From: Sediminicola arcticus | GTDB taxonomy: Bacteria > Bacteroidota > Bacteroidia > Flavobacteriales > Flavobacteriaceae | Length of the DNA: 64,000 nucleotides | Assembly (NCBI RefSeq): GCF_040566695.1 | Contig: NZ_JBEXAE010000002.1 | Coordinates: 558,001 to 622,000, forward strand | Reading direction: 5' to 3' | Shown: positions 1 to 8,231 of the stretch, piece by piece | Numbering within the stretch: position 1 is the stretch's first letter | Layout: each line of letters begins with the position of its first letter | The notes under the pieces: model-generated | Database searches by the model: none | What the model was told of the DNA's origin: nothing | The model's input: the letters and a program-made list of their open reading frames with translations, nothing else | Position numbers and translations under genes: made by a program

Positions 1-1351
1 TCGCTTGGTTTGGAAATAGTGTCAAAAGGATATTTTTGCCTTCAGTTTTCTCCAAAAAAGCCTTCTTTGAGGAAGATTCTGTAGAAAAAGCAGTAAAAGG
101 CACCGATTTTGAAATGGTGTTAAAGAACGGATTATGAGTTTTCTTTCCTATAGCCACGCCTACAAAACCTTCGTTTCTAAATGTTTTGATCTCCTTTTGT
201 TCTCCATGGATAAGACTTAGGCTCTCATAAGCCAATTTATGGTTTAAGATATCTGGATTTCTTATTGCATCTGGAGCCTTTTCTAATTGCGAAAAAGCCT
301 TTAACTTCAATTTCCAAAAACGTTCAAAGCTTTCCTCTATCTGTTGCGCAGAAGCATTTTTTAGGATGAGATCTATGCCCTCCTTTGTATTTTCGGCAAA
401 GCAGAGTACATCGTTACCCGCATCAAAAGCGGTCCATTCTAATTCCCCTTTTATGGGATACATTTTAGAAACGCTATGCATATTAAGGGCATCGGAAATA
501 ACAACACCAGAAAACTGCATTTCTTGGCGTAACACTCCTTTGATGATCTCTTTTGAGAGGGTGGCGGGTGTATTTTCTCCGTTAGACAAACTAGGGACTG
601 CCAAATGCCCTATCATTACGGATTCTACCCCATTTTCTATCAATTCCTGGAAAGGAAAAAGTTCATTTTCCAAAAGGGCCTCTTTTGACTTCTTTATTAT
701 GGGTAGCCCCAAATGGGAGTCGACTGCCGTATCCCCATGCCCAGGAAAATGTTTCGCGCACGCAAGTATGCCTTCGCTTTTAGTGCCGAGGGTATACGCA
801 ATGGCCTTTTCGGACACTACTTCTTTGTTCTCGCCATAAGATCTGTAGCCAATGACGGGATTATTAGGATTATTGTTGATATCCACCACTGGCGCCAAGT
901 TCCAATGGATGCCACAGTATTTGCAATCATGGGCAATATTCTTTCCAATTTTAAACATTAGATCGGTGTGCCCAACTATGGCTCCTTGGGTGATGGCATA
1001 CGGGTATTGAGGTGCATTTTCTACCCGCATTGCTAAACCCCATTCTGCATCTATACTGATGAGTAAAGGTAAATTGGCTCCTTTTTGGTATCGGGCAATC
1101 AAATTTTTTAGGGTGTTTAAGCTCTCCTCGTTGAACATCACCTCTTTTTTGCCCTCAAAATTGGTGGCGGCACTGGCCCTGCTGTGAAAAAAACAAAGGC
1201 TGCCAATATGATGTTCTTTGATCAATTTTTCCAAGGCCTGTATGTCTACTTCGCTATCATTAATAAAGGCGGCGGGCATAAACAGTTGTCCTACTTTCTC
1301 TTTAAGGGAAAGTGTGGCCGAAGCTTTTGGATGGGGAACTAGTTTATTCAT
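1..1351 (-). CDS. Glycoside hydrolase family 3 beta-N-acetylhexosaminidase (NagZ-like), partial
   Basis: An open minus-strand frame of about 450 codons runs off the left edge, so the C-terminus is missing. It starts MNKLVPHPKASATLSLKEKV and carries the NagZ-type GH3 signature KHFPGHGDTAVDSH (around codons 190-205), including the His/Asp general-acid pair of that family. No signal peptide is visible. The family releases N-acetylglucosamine from muropeptides or chitin fragments. Its ATG overlaps the stop codon of the upstream permease gene (ATGAATAA), so the two are probably translationally coupled. The context (AmpG-like permease, NagB, MurQ) supports cell-wall sugar recycling. Family assignment is firm; exact substrate is inferred. 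Confidence 0.85.
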   Translation of the reverse strand, partial: MNKLVPHPKASATLSLKEKVGQLFMPAAFINDSEVDIQALEKLIKEHHIGSLCFFHSRASAATNFEGKKEVMFNEESLNTLKNLIARYQKGANLPLLISIDAEWGLAMRVENAPQYPYAITQGAIVGHTDLMFKIGKNIAHDCKYCGIHWNLAPVVDINNNPNNPVIGYRSYGENKEVVSEKAIAYTLGTKSEGILACAKHFPGHGDTAVDSHLGLPIIKKSKEALLENELFPFQELIENGVESVMIGHLAVPSLSNGENTPATLSKEIIKGVLRQEMQFSGVVISDALNMHSVSKMYPIKGELEWTAFDAGNDVLCFAENTKEGIDLILKNASAQQIEESFERFWKLKLKAFSQLEKAPDAIRNPDILNHKLAYESLSLIHGEQKEIKTFRNEGFVGVAIGKKTHNPFFNTISKSVPFTAFSTESSSKKAFLEKTEGKNILLTLFPNQA

Positions 1352-2618
1352 TAGTTGGGGCTATTTTTTTACCGTAATCGGCAGGATATTTTATAAATTT
1401 CAATAGAAATAGGGCAGGGAGAGCAGCAATGACCACCCAGATAAAGAATCCACCGTACCCTAGCCATTCCTGAATATAACCACTGATCATTCCCGGGATC
1501 ATCATGCCTAGGGCCATAAACCCCGTGGCAATAGCATAATGTGAGGTTTTGGATGTCCCTTCGGCTGTGTAGATTAGGAATATCAGAAAGGCTGCAAAAC
1601 CAAAGCCGTAGCCAAACTGTTCCAATACCACTGTACCTACTACAGCGACAATATTAGTGGTTTTGGTAAGGGCCAAAACGGCATAAAGGGCGTTAGGTAT
1701 ATTCAATGAAAGAACCATGGGTAGCATCCATTTTTTTAAACCATCTCGAGAAATCAATATTCCACCCAATATCCCTCCAAAAGAAAGCATGATCACACCT
1801 ACCGTTCCATAGATGGTTCCCACGGCTTCTGTGGAATAACCCAATCCACCTTCGGCTACATCATCCAACAAGAAGGGAGAAGCCATTTTTACCAATTGAG
1901 ATTCTCCCAAGCGGTAACATAATATAAAAGCAAGGGCAATGCCCAAATGTGGCTTTTTGAAAAATGAGGAAAAGACCTCAAAAAAACCTGCAGGTTTGTC
2001 CTGTTGTATAGCCGAAGATGTTTCGAACTTTGGGGTGACAAAAAAGTTAGAAAGGGTAAGCAATAGCATCAGAAAAGCGGTACAGGTCATGGTAATGGAC
2101 CATGCCTTGGTATTATCTCCATAATAGTTTTCGAGAAATCCTGCGAGTATTACGATTAGGCCCTGACCGGTAACCATGGCCAATCGATAAAAGGTGCTTC
2201 TCATACCTACAAAAAAAGACTGTTTCTTTTCCGTAAGTCCTATCATATAATACCCATCGGAAGCAATATCATTGGTAGCAGATGCAAAAGCTGCCATCCA
2301 AAAACAGGCAAGGGAAGTCATAAAGAAAATACTGGTGGGCAGGGTGAGGGCAACGCCCAATAAGGCAACTGAAATGAGCAGTTGCATACTGAGGAACCAT
2401 TTGCGTTTGGTGCTCTTTAGATCTACAAAAGGGCTCCATAATGGTTTTAGCACCCAAGGTAGATACAACCAACTGGTGTAAAATCCGATATCTGCATTGC
2501 TGATACCCAGTTTTTTGTACATGATTACTGATACGCTGACAACTAAAATATAAGGAAGTCCTTGGGTAAAATAAAGTACGGGGACCCATGCCCATGCCCA
2601 TTTGTCTTTTTGAACCAT
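1344..2618 (-). CDS. MFS transporter, AmpG-like muropeptide/sugar permease
   Basis: A 424-residue integral membrane protein with about 12 hydrophobic segments. It opens with WAWVPVLYFTQGLPYILV and has the FYTSWLYLPWVLKPLWSPFVD stretch typical of AmpG/SLC33-like MFS permeases. AmpG proteins import anhydro-muropeptides. Here the gene overlaps a GH3 hexosaminidase and lies near nagB and murQ, so import of GlcNAc- or MurNAc-containing fragments is the likely role. It is separated from nagB by a terminator-like hairpin, so it probably has its own promoter. Family firm, substrate inferred from neighbours. Confidence 0.8.
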   Translation of the reverse strand: MVQKDKWAWAWVPVLYFTQGLPYILVVSVSVIMYKKLGISNADIGFYTSWLYLPWVLKPLWSPFVDLKSTKRKWFLSMQLLISVALLGVALTLPTSIFFMTSLACFWMAAFASATNDIASDGYYMIGLTEKKQSFFVGMRSTFYRLAMVTGQGLIVILAGFLENYYGDNTKAWSITMTCTAFLMLLLTLSNFFVTPKFETSSAIQQDKPAGFFEVFSSFFKKPHLGIALAFILCYRLGESQLVKMASPFLLDDVAEGGLGYSTEAVGTIYGTVGVIMLSFGGILGGILISRDGLKKWMLPMVLSLNIPNALYAVLALTKTTNIVAVVGTVVLEQFGYGFGFAAFLIFLIYTAEGTSKTSHYAIATGFMALGMMIPGMISGYIQEWLGYGGFFIWVVIAALPALFLLKFIKYPADYGKKIAPTNE

Positions 2619-2767
2619 AAAATGCTAATTGCCCTAAAAATAGTATAAATGAGGAACTTTTGGATATATATTCTTATTTAAAAGCTCCAAAATAAAATAC
2701 CTTGTTACATATTAACGCGGTATGTGTAACAAGTATCTCTTCCTGCAATTGTGACGCTTTCATAACT

Positions 2768-2798
2768 AAGAAAGCCCACCTCAAGGGCGGGCTTTCTT
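2768..2798 (-). terminator. Terminator hairpin after nagB
   Basis: A perfect 10-bp stem (AAGAAAGCCC at 2768-2777 with GGGCTTTCTT at 2789-2798) lies just downstream of the nagB stop codon on the minus strand. The T-run after the stem is short, but the position between nagB and the permease gene suits a transcription terminator. Confidence 0.6.
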
Positions 2799-2815
2799 GA
2801 AATAAATTAAGTTTC

Positions 2816-4729
2816 TTAGAAGTGATATCTTACAAAGCCTTCCATGGCTTCATACTCTGCCATTCCCAAGGCATCATATTTTTTGGCGGTTTCTTTGTTG
2901 CGCTGTTCCGCACGTTGCCAAAATTCCCTTTCATCGCTTCCCGGGAACATTGCACTATCTTTTTGGGATTGGTGTTTAAATATGGCATTCTTTTTTCTTC
3001 GCATGTCTTTTGGTCCAATAGGAACCGTCATTTCCATATCCGCAATATCCCATTCCTGCCAAGCTCCCCTGTATAGCCATACATAGCAATCTTTTAGCCA
3101 GGCAGCACCCTCATTTTTTAGTCGCTCTAAGGCTTTAAAGATAATTTGCAAGCATACCCTATGCGTTCCATGGGGATCAGAAAGATCTCCTGCGGCAAAG
3201 ATCTGATGAGGCTTTACCTTATTCAAGAGTTCTTTTGTTAGTCGGATATCAACCTCCGAATAGGGTTTTTTCTTTACCGTGCCTGTTTCATAAAAAGGAA
3301 GGTTTTGAAAATGGGCATTTTCTTCTTTTACCCCGCAATAGCGGCAGGCAGACAGGGCTTCCCCTTTTCTGATAAGCCCTTTAAAATGTTGAACTTCCAA
3401 GCTGTCTGCTTCTCCAACTCTTTTATTGTTCAAAAAGGCCTTTACTTCCTTGTATTTTTGTTGTAGGGCTTCATTTTTATTTTGCATATCGCTGGCAAAA
3501 TCCATGAAACGGATCACTTCATCATCAAAAACGGCAATGCTTCCAGAAGTCTGGTAAGCCACATGTACCTCATGGCCCTGGTCTACCAAGCGCAATAATG
3601 TACCGCCCATGGAGATTACATCGTCATCTGGGTGGGGACTAAAGATTAATGATGTTTTTGGAAATGGCGTATTTCTTTCAGGTCTATTGTGGTCATCGGC
3701 GTTAGGTTTGCCTCCTGGCCAACCTGTAATGGTGTGTTGCAATTGATTAAAGACCTTAAGATTGATGTCTTCGGCAGAACCTTTTTCTGCCACCATACTA
3801 CCCATGCCATGTTCGTTATAGTCTTCATTGGTTAATTTTAAAATGGCCTTCTCTAAAGTATGCGAAAGCCAAATAGTGGCCTTTTTAATTCTTACTTCAT
3901 CCCATTCACATTCGCCTACTAACCAAGGGGTGTTAGATCTTGTTAATAAGGAGGCAGAAGCTTCATCCAAGATAAAATCACAATTATTATGATGCTGTAA
4001 AAAAGTGGCGGGAACTGATTCTTTGATTTTACCTTCTACTGCTTGCCTAATTATGTCTGACTTACCTTCGCCCCAAGCCATGAGGATGATGCGTTTTGCA
4101 TCCATAATACTGCCTACCCCCATGGTAATAGCTTTGGTTGGTACATTTTCATGTCCAAAGAAATCACTAGCTGCATCTAATCTAGTTACTTGGTCCAAAC
4201 GCACCATCCTCGTTTTGCTGGAGAGGGTAGACCCTGGCTCGTTAAAACCAATATGCCCTGTTCTCCCTATGCCCAGTATTTGAACGTCTAGCCCTCCTAA
4301 ATCTTTTATCTTTTGTTCATATTGCTCGCAAAATGATCTGACTTCTTCCTTAGACAGTGAGCCATCGGGAATATGGATGTTTTCTTTTTTGATATCCAGA
4401 TGATTGAATAGATGTTCGTTCATAAAACGTACATAGCTGTGCATACTGTCTGGTTGCATAGGATAGTATTCATCTAGGTTGAAGGTGACCACGTTGTTAA
4501 AACTCAAACCTTCTTCTTTGTGAAACTTTACCAAATACTCATACATTTTTGTAGGGGAAGATCCAGTGGCCAGGCCTAAAATTAACTTTTTGCCAACTTT
4601 TTGTCGCTGTTTAATAAGTTGTGCAATTTCCTTCGCTACGAAGAACGAAGCCTCATCTGAGTTTTGATGGATGATGGTGTTTATTTTTTCGAATTTTTTG
4701 GCTTCTATATCTTCTTGTCTACTGGTCAT
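2816..4729 (-). CDS. nagB: Glucosamine-6-phosphate deaminase fused to a PIG-L/LmbE-like domain
   Basis: A 637-residue protein from the ATG at 4729. An upstream in-frame extension to 4783 is possible but encodes only a poorly conserved hydrophobic stretch. Residues about 1-290 are NagB: FNLDEYYPM, the catalytic region GIGRTGHIGFNEPG and later SIMDAKRIILMAWG. Residues about 365-637 are a PIG-L-type de-N-acetylase-like domain with the metal motif SPHPDDD and a later AAGDLSDPHGTHR. This two-domain form is common in Bacteroidota. The NagB half converts glucosamine-6-P to fructose-6-P and ammonia. The role of the second half is not established here. It is transcribed divergently from the DeoR-type regulator. 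Confidence 0.9.
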   Translation of the reverse strand: MTSRQEDIEAKKFEKINTIIHQNSDEASFFVAKEIAQLIKQRQKVGKKLILGLATGSSPTKMYEYLVKFHKEEGLSFNNVVTFNLDEYYPMQPDSMHSYVRFMNEHLFNHLDIKKENIHIPDGSLSKEEVRSFCEQYEQKIKDLGGLDVQILGIGRTGHIGFNEPGSTLSSKTRMVRLDQVTRLDAASDFFGHENVPTKAITMGVGSIMDAKRIILMAWGEGKSDIIRQAVEGKIKESVPATFLQHHNNCDFILDEASASLLTRSNTPWLVGECEWDEVRIKKATIWLSHTLEKAILKLTNEDYNEHGMGSMVAEKGSAEDINLKVFNQLQHTITGWPGGKPNADDHNRPERNTPFPKTSLIFSPHPDDDVISMGGTLLRLVDQGHEVHVAYQTSGSIAVFDDEVIRFMDFASDMQNKNEALQQKYKEVKAFLNNKRVGEADSLEVQHFKGLIRKGEALSACRYCGVKEENAHFQNLPFYETGTVKKKPYSEVDIRLTKELLNKVKPHQIFAAGDLSDPHGTHRVCLQIIFKALERLKNEGAAWLKDCYVWLYRGAWQEWDIADMEMTVPIGPKDMRRKKNAIFKHQSQKDSAMFPGSDEREFWQRAEQRNKETAKKYDALGMAEYEAMEGFVRYHF

Positions 4730-4790
4730 GGAATATGTTTTTATGATGAACGCGATTACAGCAAATATATGCAAATAATTCAATTAATGC

Positions 4791-4888
4791 TTTTTTATGC
4801 TGTAAATTATGCTTTATATTGCTGTTATTGATAATTTTTTAGAATTTAAAGGAATTAAAACAGCATAAATTATAATTCTTTATCTTTG
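4791..4888. promoter_or_regulatory. Divergent control region with inverted operator-like repeats and a -7 box
   Basis: The gap between nagB and the deoR-type gene holds TTATGCTGTAAATTATGC (4795-4812) and, inverted, AAACAGCATAAATTATA (about 4858-4874). They share the 9-mer TTATGCTGT/ACAGCATAA. A Bacteroidota -7 element, TATCTTTG, lies at 4881-4888 directing transcription of the regulator. The paired inverted motifs are good candidates for operators of the adjacent DeoR-family protein. This is inferred from position and symmetry only. Confidence 0.5.
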
Positions 4889-4914
4889 CCTAAATTAGAT
4901 AACACAAGGAAGCT

Positions 4915-5664
4915 TTGTTAAAGGAAGAACGCCAAAGAAACATATTGAATGAAGTGGTACTGCACAATAGGGTGCTACTGACTGATATTGCTGAAAATCT
5001 CAATGTATCCATTGATACGGTTCGCCGAGACGTGAAGGAATTAGATGCTGAAGGAAAGCTTAAAAAGGTACACGGTGGTGCCATTGCTTTGGGCTTTACT
5101 AATTATACTCCAAAAAACGTGAATACCTACGCTTTGGAAGAAAAGTCCGCGATTGCAGAAAAGGCGGTCCGATTTATAAAAGAGGGAAGCGTGATATTTA
5201 TAGATGGCGGTACTACGTGTTTGGAATTGGCAAGAGCCATTCCTTCAAAAATGCAGCTTACTTGTTTTACCCATAGCTTACCTGTTGCTTTAGAATTATT
5301 GAACAAAGCCAATATAGAAGTGATTTTTGTGGGAGGGCAACTTTCTAAAGATGCCCAAATGGCCATTGGCGCTAGTACAGTTTATAATCTTTCTCAAATT
5401 AAGGTGGATTATGGGTTTATAGGGACAGGTTATGTAGATTCTGCTTTTGGTCTTACCGAATTTGATTGGGATATTGTCCAGGTAAAAAAGGCAGTCATGG
5501 ACGCTTCTAAAAAAACGGTACTTTTGTGCATCTCGGAGAAATTAAACTCCCAGCATCGTTACAAAACCTGCGATATAAATGCGGTAAACATTATGATTAC
5601 CGAGTTAAATCCGGAGAACAAACAATTAGATTCTTTTAGAAACCACGATATTCATTTGCTATAG
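4915..5664 (+). CDS. DeoR/GlpR-family sugar-phosphate-responsive repressor
   Basis: A 249-residue protein. The N-terminal winged helix-turn-helix (about 5-60) reads RQRNILNEVVLHNRVLLTDIA then DTVRRDVKELDAEGKLKKVHGGA, the DeoR signature. Residues about 75-235 form the DeoRC sensor, with IDGGTTCLELA binding a phosphosugar in family members. The only suitable start is TTG at 4915, preceded by an A/G-rich ACAAGGAAG. It ends 2 nt before murQ, suggesting one transcript. Likely a repressor of the nag/mur genes, released by an amino-sugar phosphate. Confidence 0.85.
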   Translation: MLKEERQRNILNEVVLHNRVLLTDIAENLNVSIDTVRRDVKELDAEGKLKKVHGGAIALGFTNYTPKNVNTYALEEKSAIAEKAVRFIKEGSVIFIDGGTTCLELARAIPSKMQLTCFTHSLPVALELLNKANIEVIFVGGQLSKDAQMAIGASTVYNLSQIKVDYGFIGTGYVDSAFGLTEFDWDIVQVKKAVMDASKKTVLLCISEKLNSQHRYKTCDINAVNIMITELNPENKQLDSFRNHDIHLL

Positions 5665-5666
5665 CT

Positions 5667-6482
5667 ATGTCCAGTTACCATAAAATTACAGAAGAACCTT
5701 CGCTTTACGATAATCTAGAAAAGATGGAGACTAAGTCTCTTTTAGAAAATATGAATGCGGAGGATAAGAAGGTAGCAGCGGCGGTTGAGATGACCATTCC
5801 CCAGATTACTAAACTTGTAGATGCCTTGGCCCTTCGCTTTGAAAAAGGAGGAAGATTGTTCTATATAGGTGCAGGTACCAGTGGTAGGTTTGGAATTTTA
5901 GACGCCTCTGAAATTCCACCAACATTTGGGATGCCCCATGATAGAGTTATTGGAATTATTGCAGGGGGCGATAATGCTATTAGGAAGGCTGTGGAAGGGG
6001 CTGAAGATGATACCCAGCAGGCTTGGAAAGACTTGGAGGCTTATAAACCAACTAAAAATGATACTGTTATTGGCATAGCCGCTTCGGGTACCACCCCTTA
6101 TGTATTAGGGGGAGTATCAGCCGCAATGAAAAATAGCCTGCTTACAGGTTGTATCACTAATAATCCCGGATCTCCATTGACCGCTGCCGTGGAAATACCT
6201 ATAGCCGTTAATGTAGGACCCGAATTTGTTACAGGTAGTACTAGAATGAAAAGTGGCACGTCACAGAAATTGGTGCTCAACATGATTTCCACAGCCCTGA
6301 TGATTAAGATAGGGAGGGTGAAGGGTAACAAAATGGTGAACATGCAACTCAGCAATAAAAAACTGGTAGATCGCGGTACTCGCTATCTCGTGGAAGCTTT
6401 AGATATACCTTACCACGATGCCGAACGGTTATTGCAATTGCACGGATCCGTTAAAAAGGCAATCGATACTTATCAAAGATAG
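5667..6482 (+). CDS. murQ: N-acetylmuramic acid 6-phosphate etherase
   Basis: A 271-residue cytosolic SIS-domain protein. It shows FYIGAGTSGRFGILDASE (about 67-84) and VTGSTRMKSGTSQKLVLN (about 190-207), both diagnostic of MurQ. The enzyme cleaves the lactyl ether of MurNAc-6-P to give GlcNAc-6-P and D-lactate. Length is slightly below the usual 295-305 residues, but the core looks intact. It follows the regulator by 2 nt and feeds the nagB step after deacetylation. It converges with the cytochrome c gene (2 nt between stops). Confidence 0.92.
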   Translation: MSSYHKITEEPSLYDNLEKMETKSLLENMNAEDKKVAAAVEMTIPQITKLVDALALRFEKGGRLFYIGAGTSGRFGILDASEIPPTFGMPHDRVIGIIAGGDNAIRKAVEGAEDDTQQAWKDLEAYKPTKNDTVIGIAASGTTPYVLGGVSAAMKNSLLTGCITNNPGSPLTAAVEIPIAVNVGPEFVTGSTRMKSGTSQKLVLNMISTALMIKIGRVKGNKMVNMQLSNKKLVDRGTRYLVEALDIPYHDAERLLQLHGSVKKAIDTYQR

Positions 6483-6484
6483 GA

Positions 6485-6889
6485 CTACCTTTTTCCAATG
6501 GTAGCAACCTCATCTTCGGTAACCATTTTATCATTTTTATTTCCCCAGGAATTCGTGATATAATTCATCACATCAGCCACCTCATCATCAGTAAGTCCCA
6601 TGGGCATCATGGTATTGTTATACGTTTTTCCATTGACCACAATTTCGCCCCTTTGTCCGTATTTGATTCCTCTAATACTTTCCTTTCTGTTGTTCATTAA
6701 ATAATCGGATTTGGCCAAGGGAGGGAATGTATAAGGTACTCCTTCTCCCTTTGTCAAATGACAAGTAACACAAAAGTCGGCATAGATCTCGCTTCCACGT
6801 TTCATACTTTCTTTAAGCTCATTGTCTTGAAATAATGTATTGGCCAATAAAAATACTATGGTTATATAAAGAATTAGAAGAACTTTCAT
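6485..6889 (-). CDS. Small c-type cytochrome
   Basis: 134 residues with an N-terminal hydrophobic export segment (LLILYITIVFLLANTLF) and a single haem-binding CVTCH motif at about residues 40-44. A downstream MMPMGLTDDEVADVMNYI supplies the expected axial Met of a class I cytochrome c. Probably a periplasmic electron carrier for the sugar dehydrogenase encoded next to it in the same orientation. Confidence 0.85.
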   Translation of the reverse strand: MKVLLILYITIVFLLANTLFQDNELKESMKRGSEIYADFCVTCHLTKGEGVPYTFPPLAKSDYLMNNRKESIRGIKYGQRGEIVVNGKTYNNTMMPMGLTDDEVADVMNYITNSWGNKNDKMVTEDEVATIGKR

Positions 6890-6976
6890 TTTTAACAGAT
6901 TTTAATTAATGTAAAGACAGCATACTACTTGAACACCTTTTCTAAGATGGGTTTTGGATTCAATGTAATGTTGAAA

Positions 6977-8098
6977 CTATTCAGTAGGAACCAGTTTCAA
7001 AATTCCCTTGCCTTCAACGCCTATGTATATGAATCCGTCTGGGGCTTGGTACACGCTTCTAACCCTACCTATATCTTCCAAAAGCTTTTCACGATAAACT
7101 ACTTTTTCACCATCCATAGCCAATCTTTCTAAATATTGAAATACTAAGGATCCCACCAATAAATTGCCTTTCCAATTAGGGTATTTATCTGAGGTGACCA
7201 TCACCATTCCACTTGGTGCTATGGAAGGCACCCAATAATGAATAGGTTGCTCCATACCTTCCATTTCGGTTTTATCGGTAATTGGGGTTCCGCTATAATT
7301 GATGCCATACGTAATGACTGGCCATCCGTAGTTTTTACCTTTTTGAATAATATTGATTTCATCTCCACCTCTTGGCCCGTGTTCATGATCCCAAATGGCA
7401 CCTGTTTCAGGATGTTTTATCAATCCTTGCGGATTTCTATGTCCATAACTATATATGGCTTTTTTTGCACCTTCCTCATTCACAAAAGGATTGTCGGCCG
7501 GAATGCTGCCATCATCATTTATCCTGTATATTTTTCCTCCATCACGTTTGATGTCTTGAGGGTTAACATCCCTATCTCCTCGTTCTCCAATGGAAAAGAA
7601 TAAGTAACCCTCATTATCAAACTCTAATCGAGAACCAAAATGCTGTCCAGCAGTGGTATTAGGCGTGGCCTTGTACAATAGCTCATTGTCCACTAATTTA
7701 AAGTCTTTTAATCGGGCTCTCATAACGGCAGTATGTCCACCTTTTTCTTCTCCTTCAGAGGAAGCATAAGAGATATAGATCCATCCATTTTCTTCGTAAT
7801 TAGGGTGTAATTCTATGTCTAAAAGGCCACCTTGTCCTCTTATATAAACCTCAGGAACATTTTCTATACTCGTTTTTTTTCCATCCTTAAAATAAATCAG
7901 TTCACCGGGTTTATCGGTGATCAAAAAAGCACCATCGGGGAGCATAACCATGCCCCAAGGGATAGAAATTCCGTCTACTACCGTTTCAACGGTAAAGGCT
8001 ACATTTTCAGCGGTTTTAGCCTTGTTTTCTGGCTCTTGTCCGCAAGAAAAGGTTGTCATTACAACGAATAAATAGAGAAATACAATACTAATTTTCAT
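6977..8098 (-). CDS. PQQ-type sugar dehydrogenase (glucose/sorbosone dehydrogenase family), lipoprotein
   Basis: 373 residues with a lipoprotein signal (VVMTTFSCGQ, lipobox Cys about 19). It shows the GSDH beta-propeller pattern: VETVVDGISIPWGMVMLPDG, GQHFGSRLEFDNEGYLFFSIGERGDR, YSYGHRNPQGLI and EHGPRGGDEINII. Family members oxidise sugars with PQQ, some with other cofactors. Envelope-anchored and paired with the small cytochrome c, so an extracytoplasmic sugar-oxidising module is likely. Substrate unknown. Confidence 0.85.
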   Translation of the reverse strand: MKISIVFLYLFVVMTTFSCGQEPENKAKTAENVAFTVETVVDGISIPWGMVMLPDGAFLITDKPGELIYFKDGKKTSIENVPEVYIRGQGGLLDIELHPNYEENGWIYISYASSEGEEKGGHTAVMRARLKDFKLVDNELLYKATPNTTAGQHFGSRLEFDNEGYLFFSIGERGDRDVNPQDIKRDGGKIYRINDDGSIPADNPFVNEEGAKKAIYSYGHRNPQGLIKHPETGAIWDHEHGPRGGDEINIIQKGKNYGWPVITYGINYSGTPITDKTEMEGMEQPIHYWVPSIAPSGMVMVTSDKYPNWKGNLLVGSLVFQYLERLAMDGEKVVYREKLLEDIGRVRSVYQAPDGFIYIGVEGKGILKLVPTE

Positions 8099-8231
8099 AT
8101 CTTAACGTTAAGATTATTATTAAAGGAAAAGAATTAATGTTTAAATATAATTAGATTTTATAAGTAAAAATAATTACACCAAAGAATATTCAAGATCCCA
8201 AATCGAATATATTCTTAAAAAGACTTAACCT

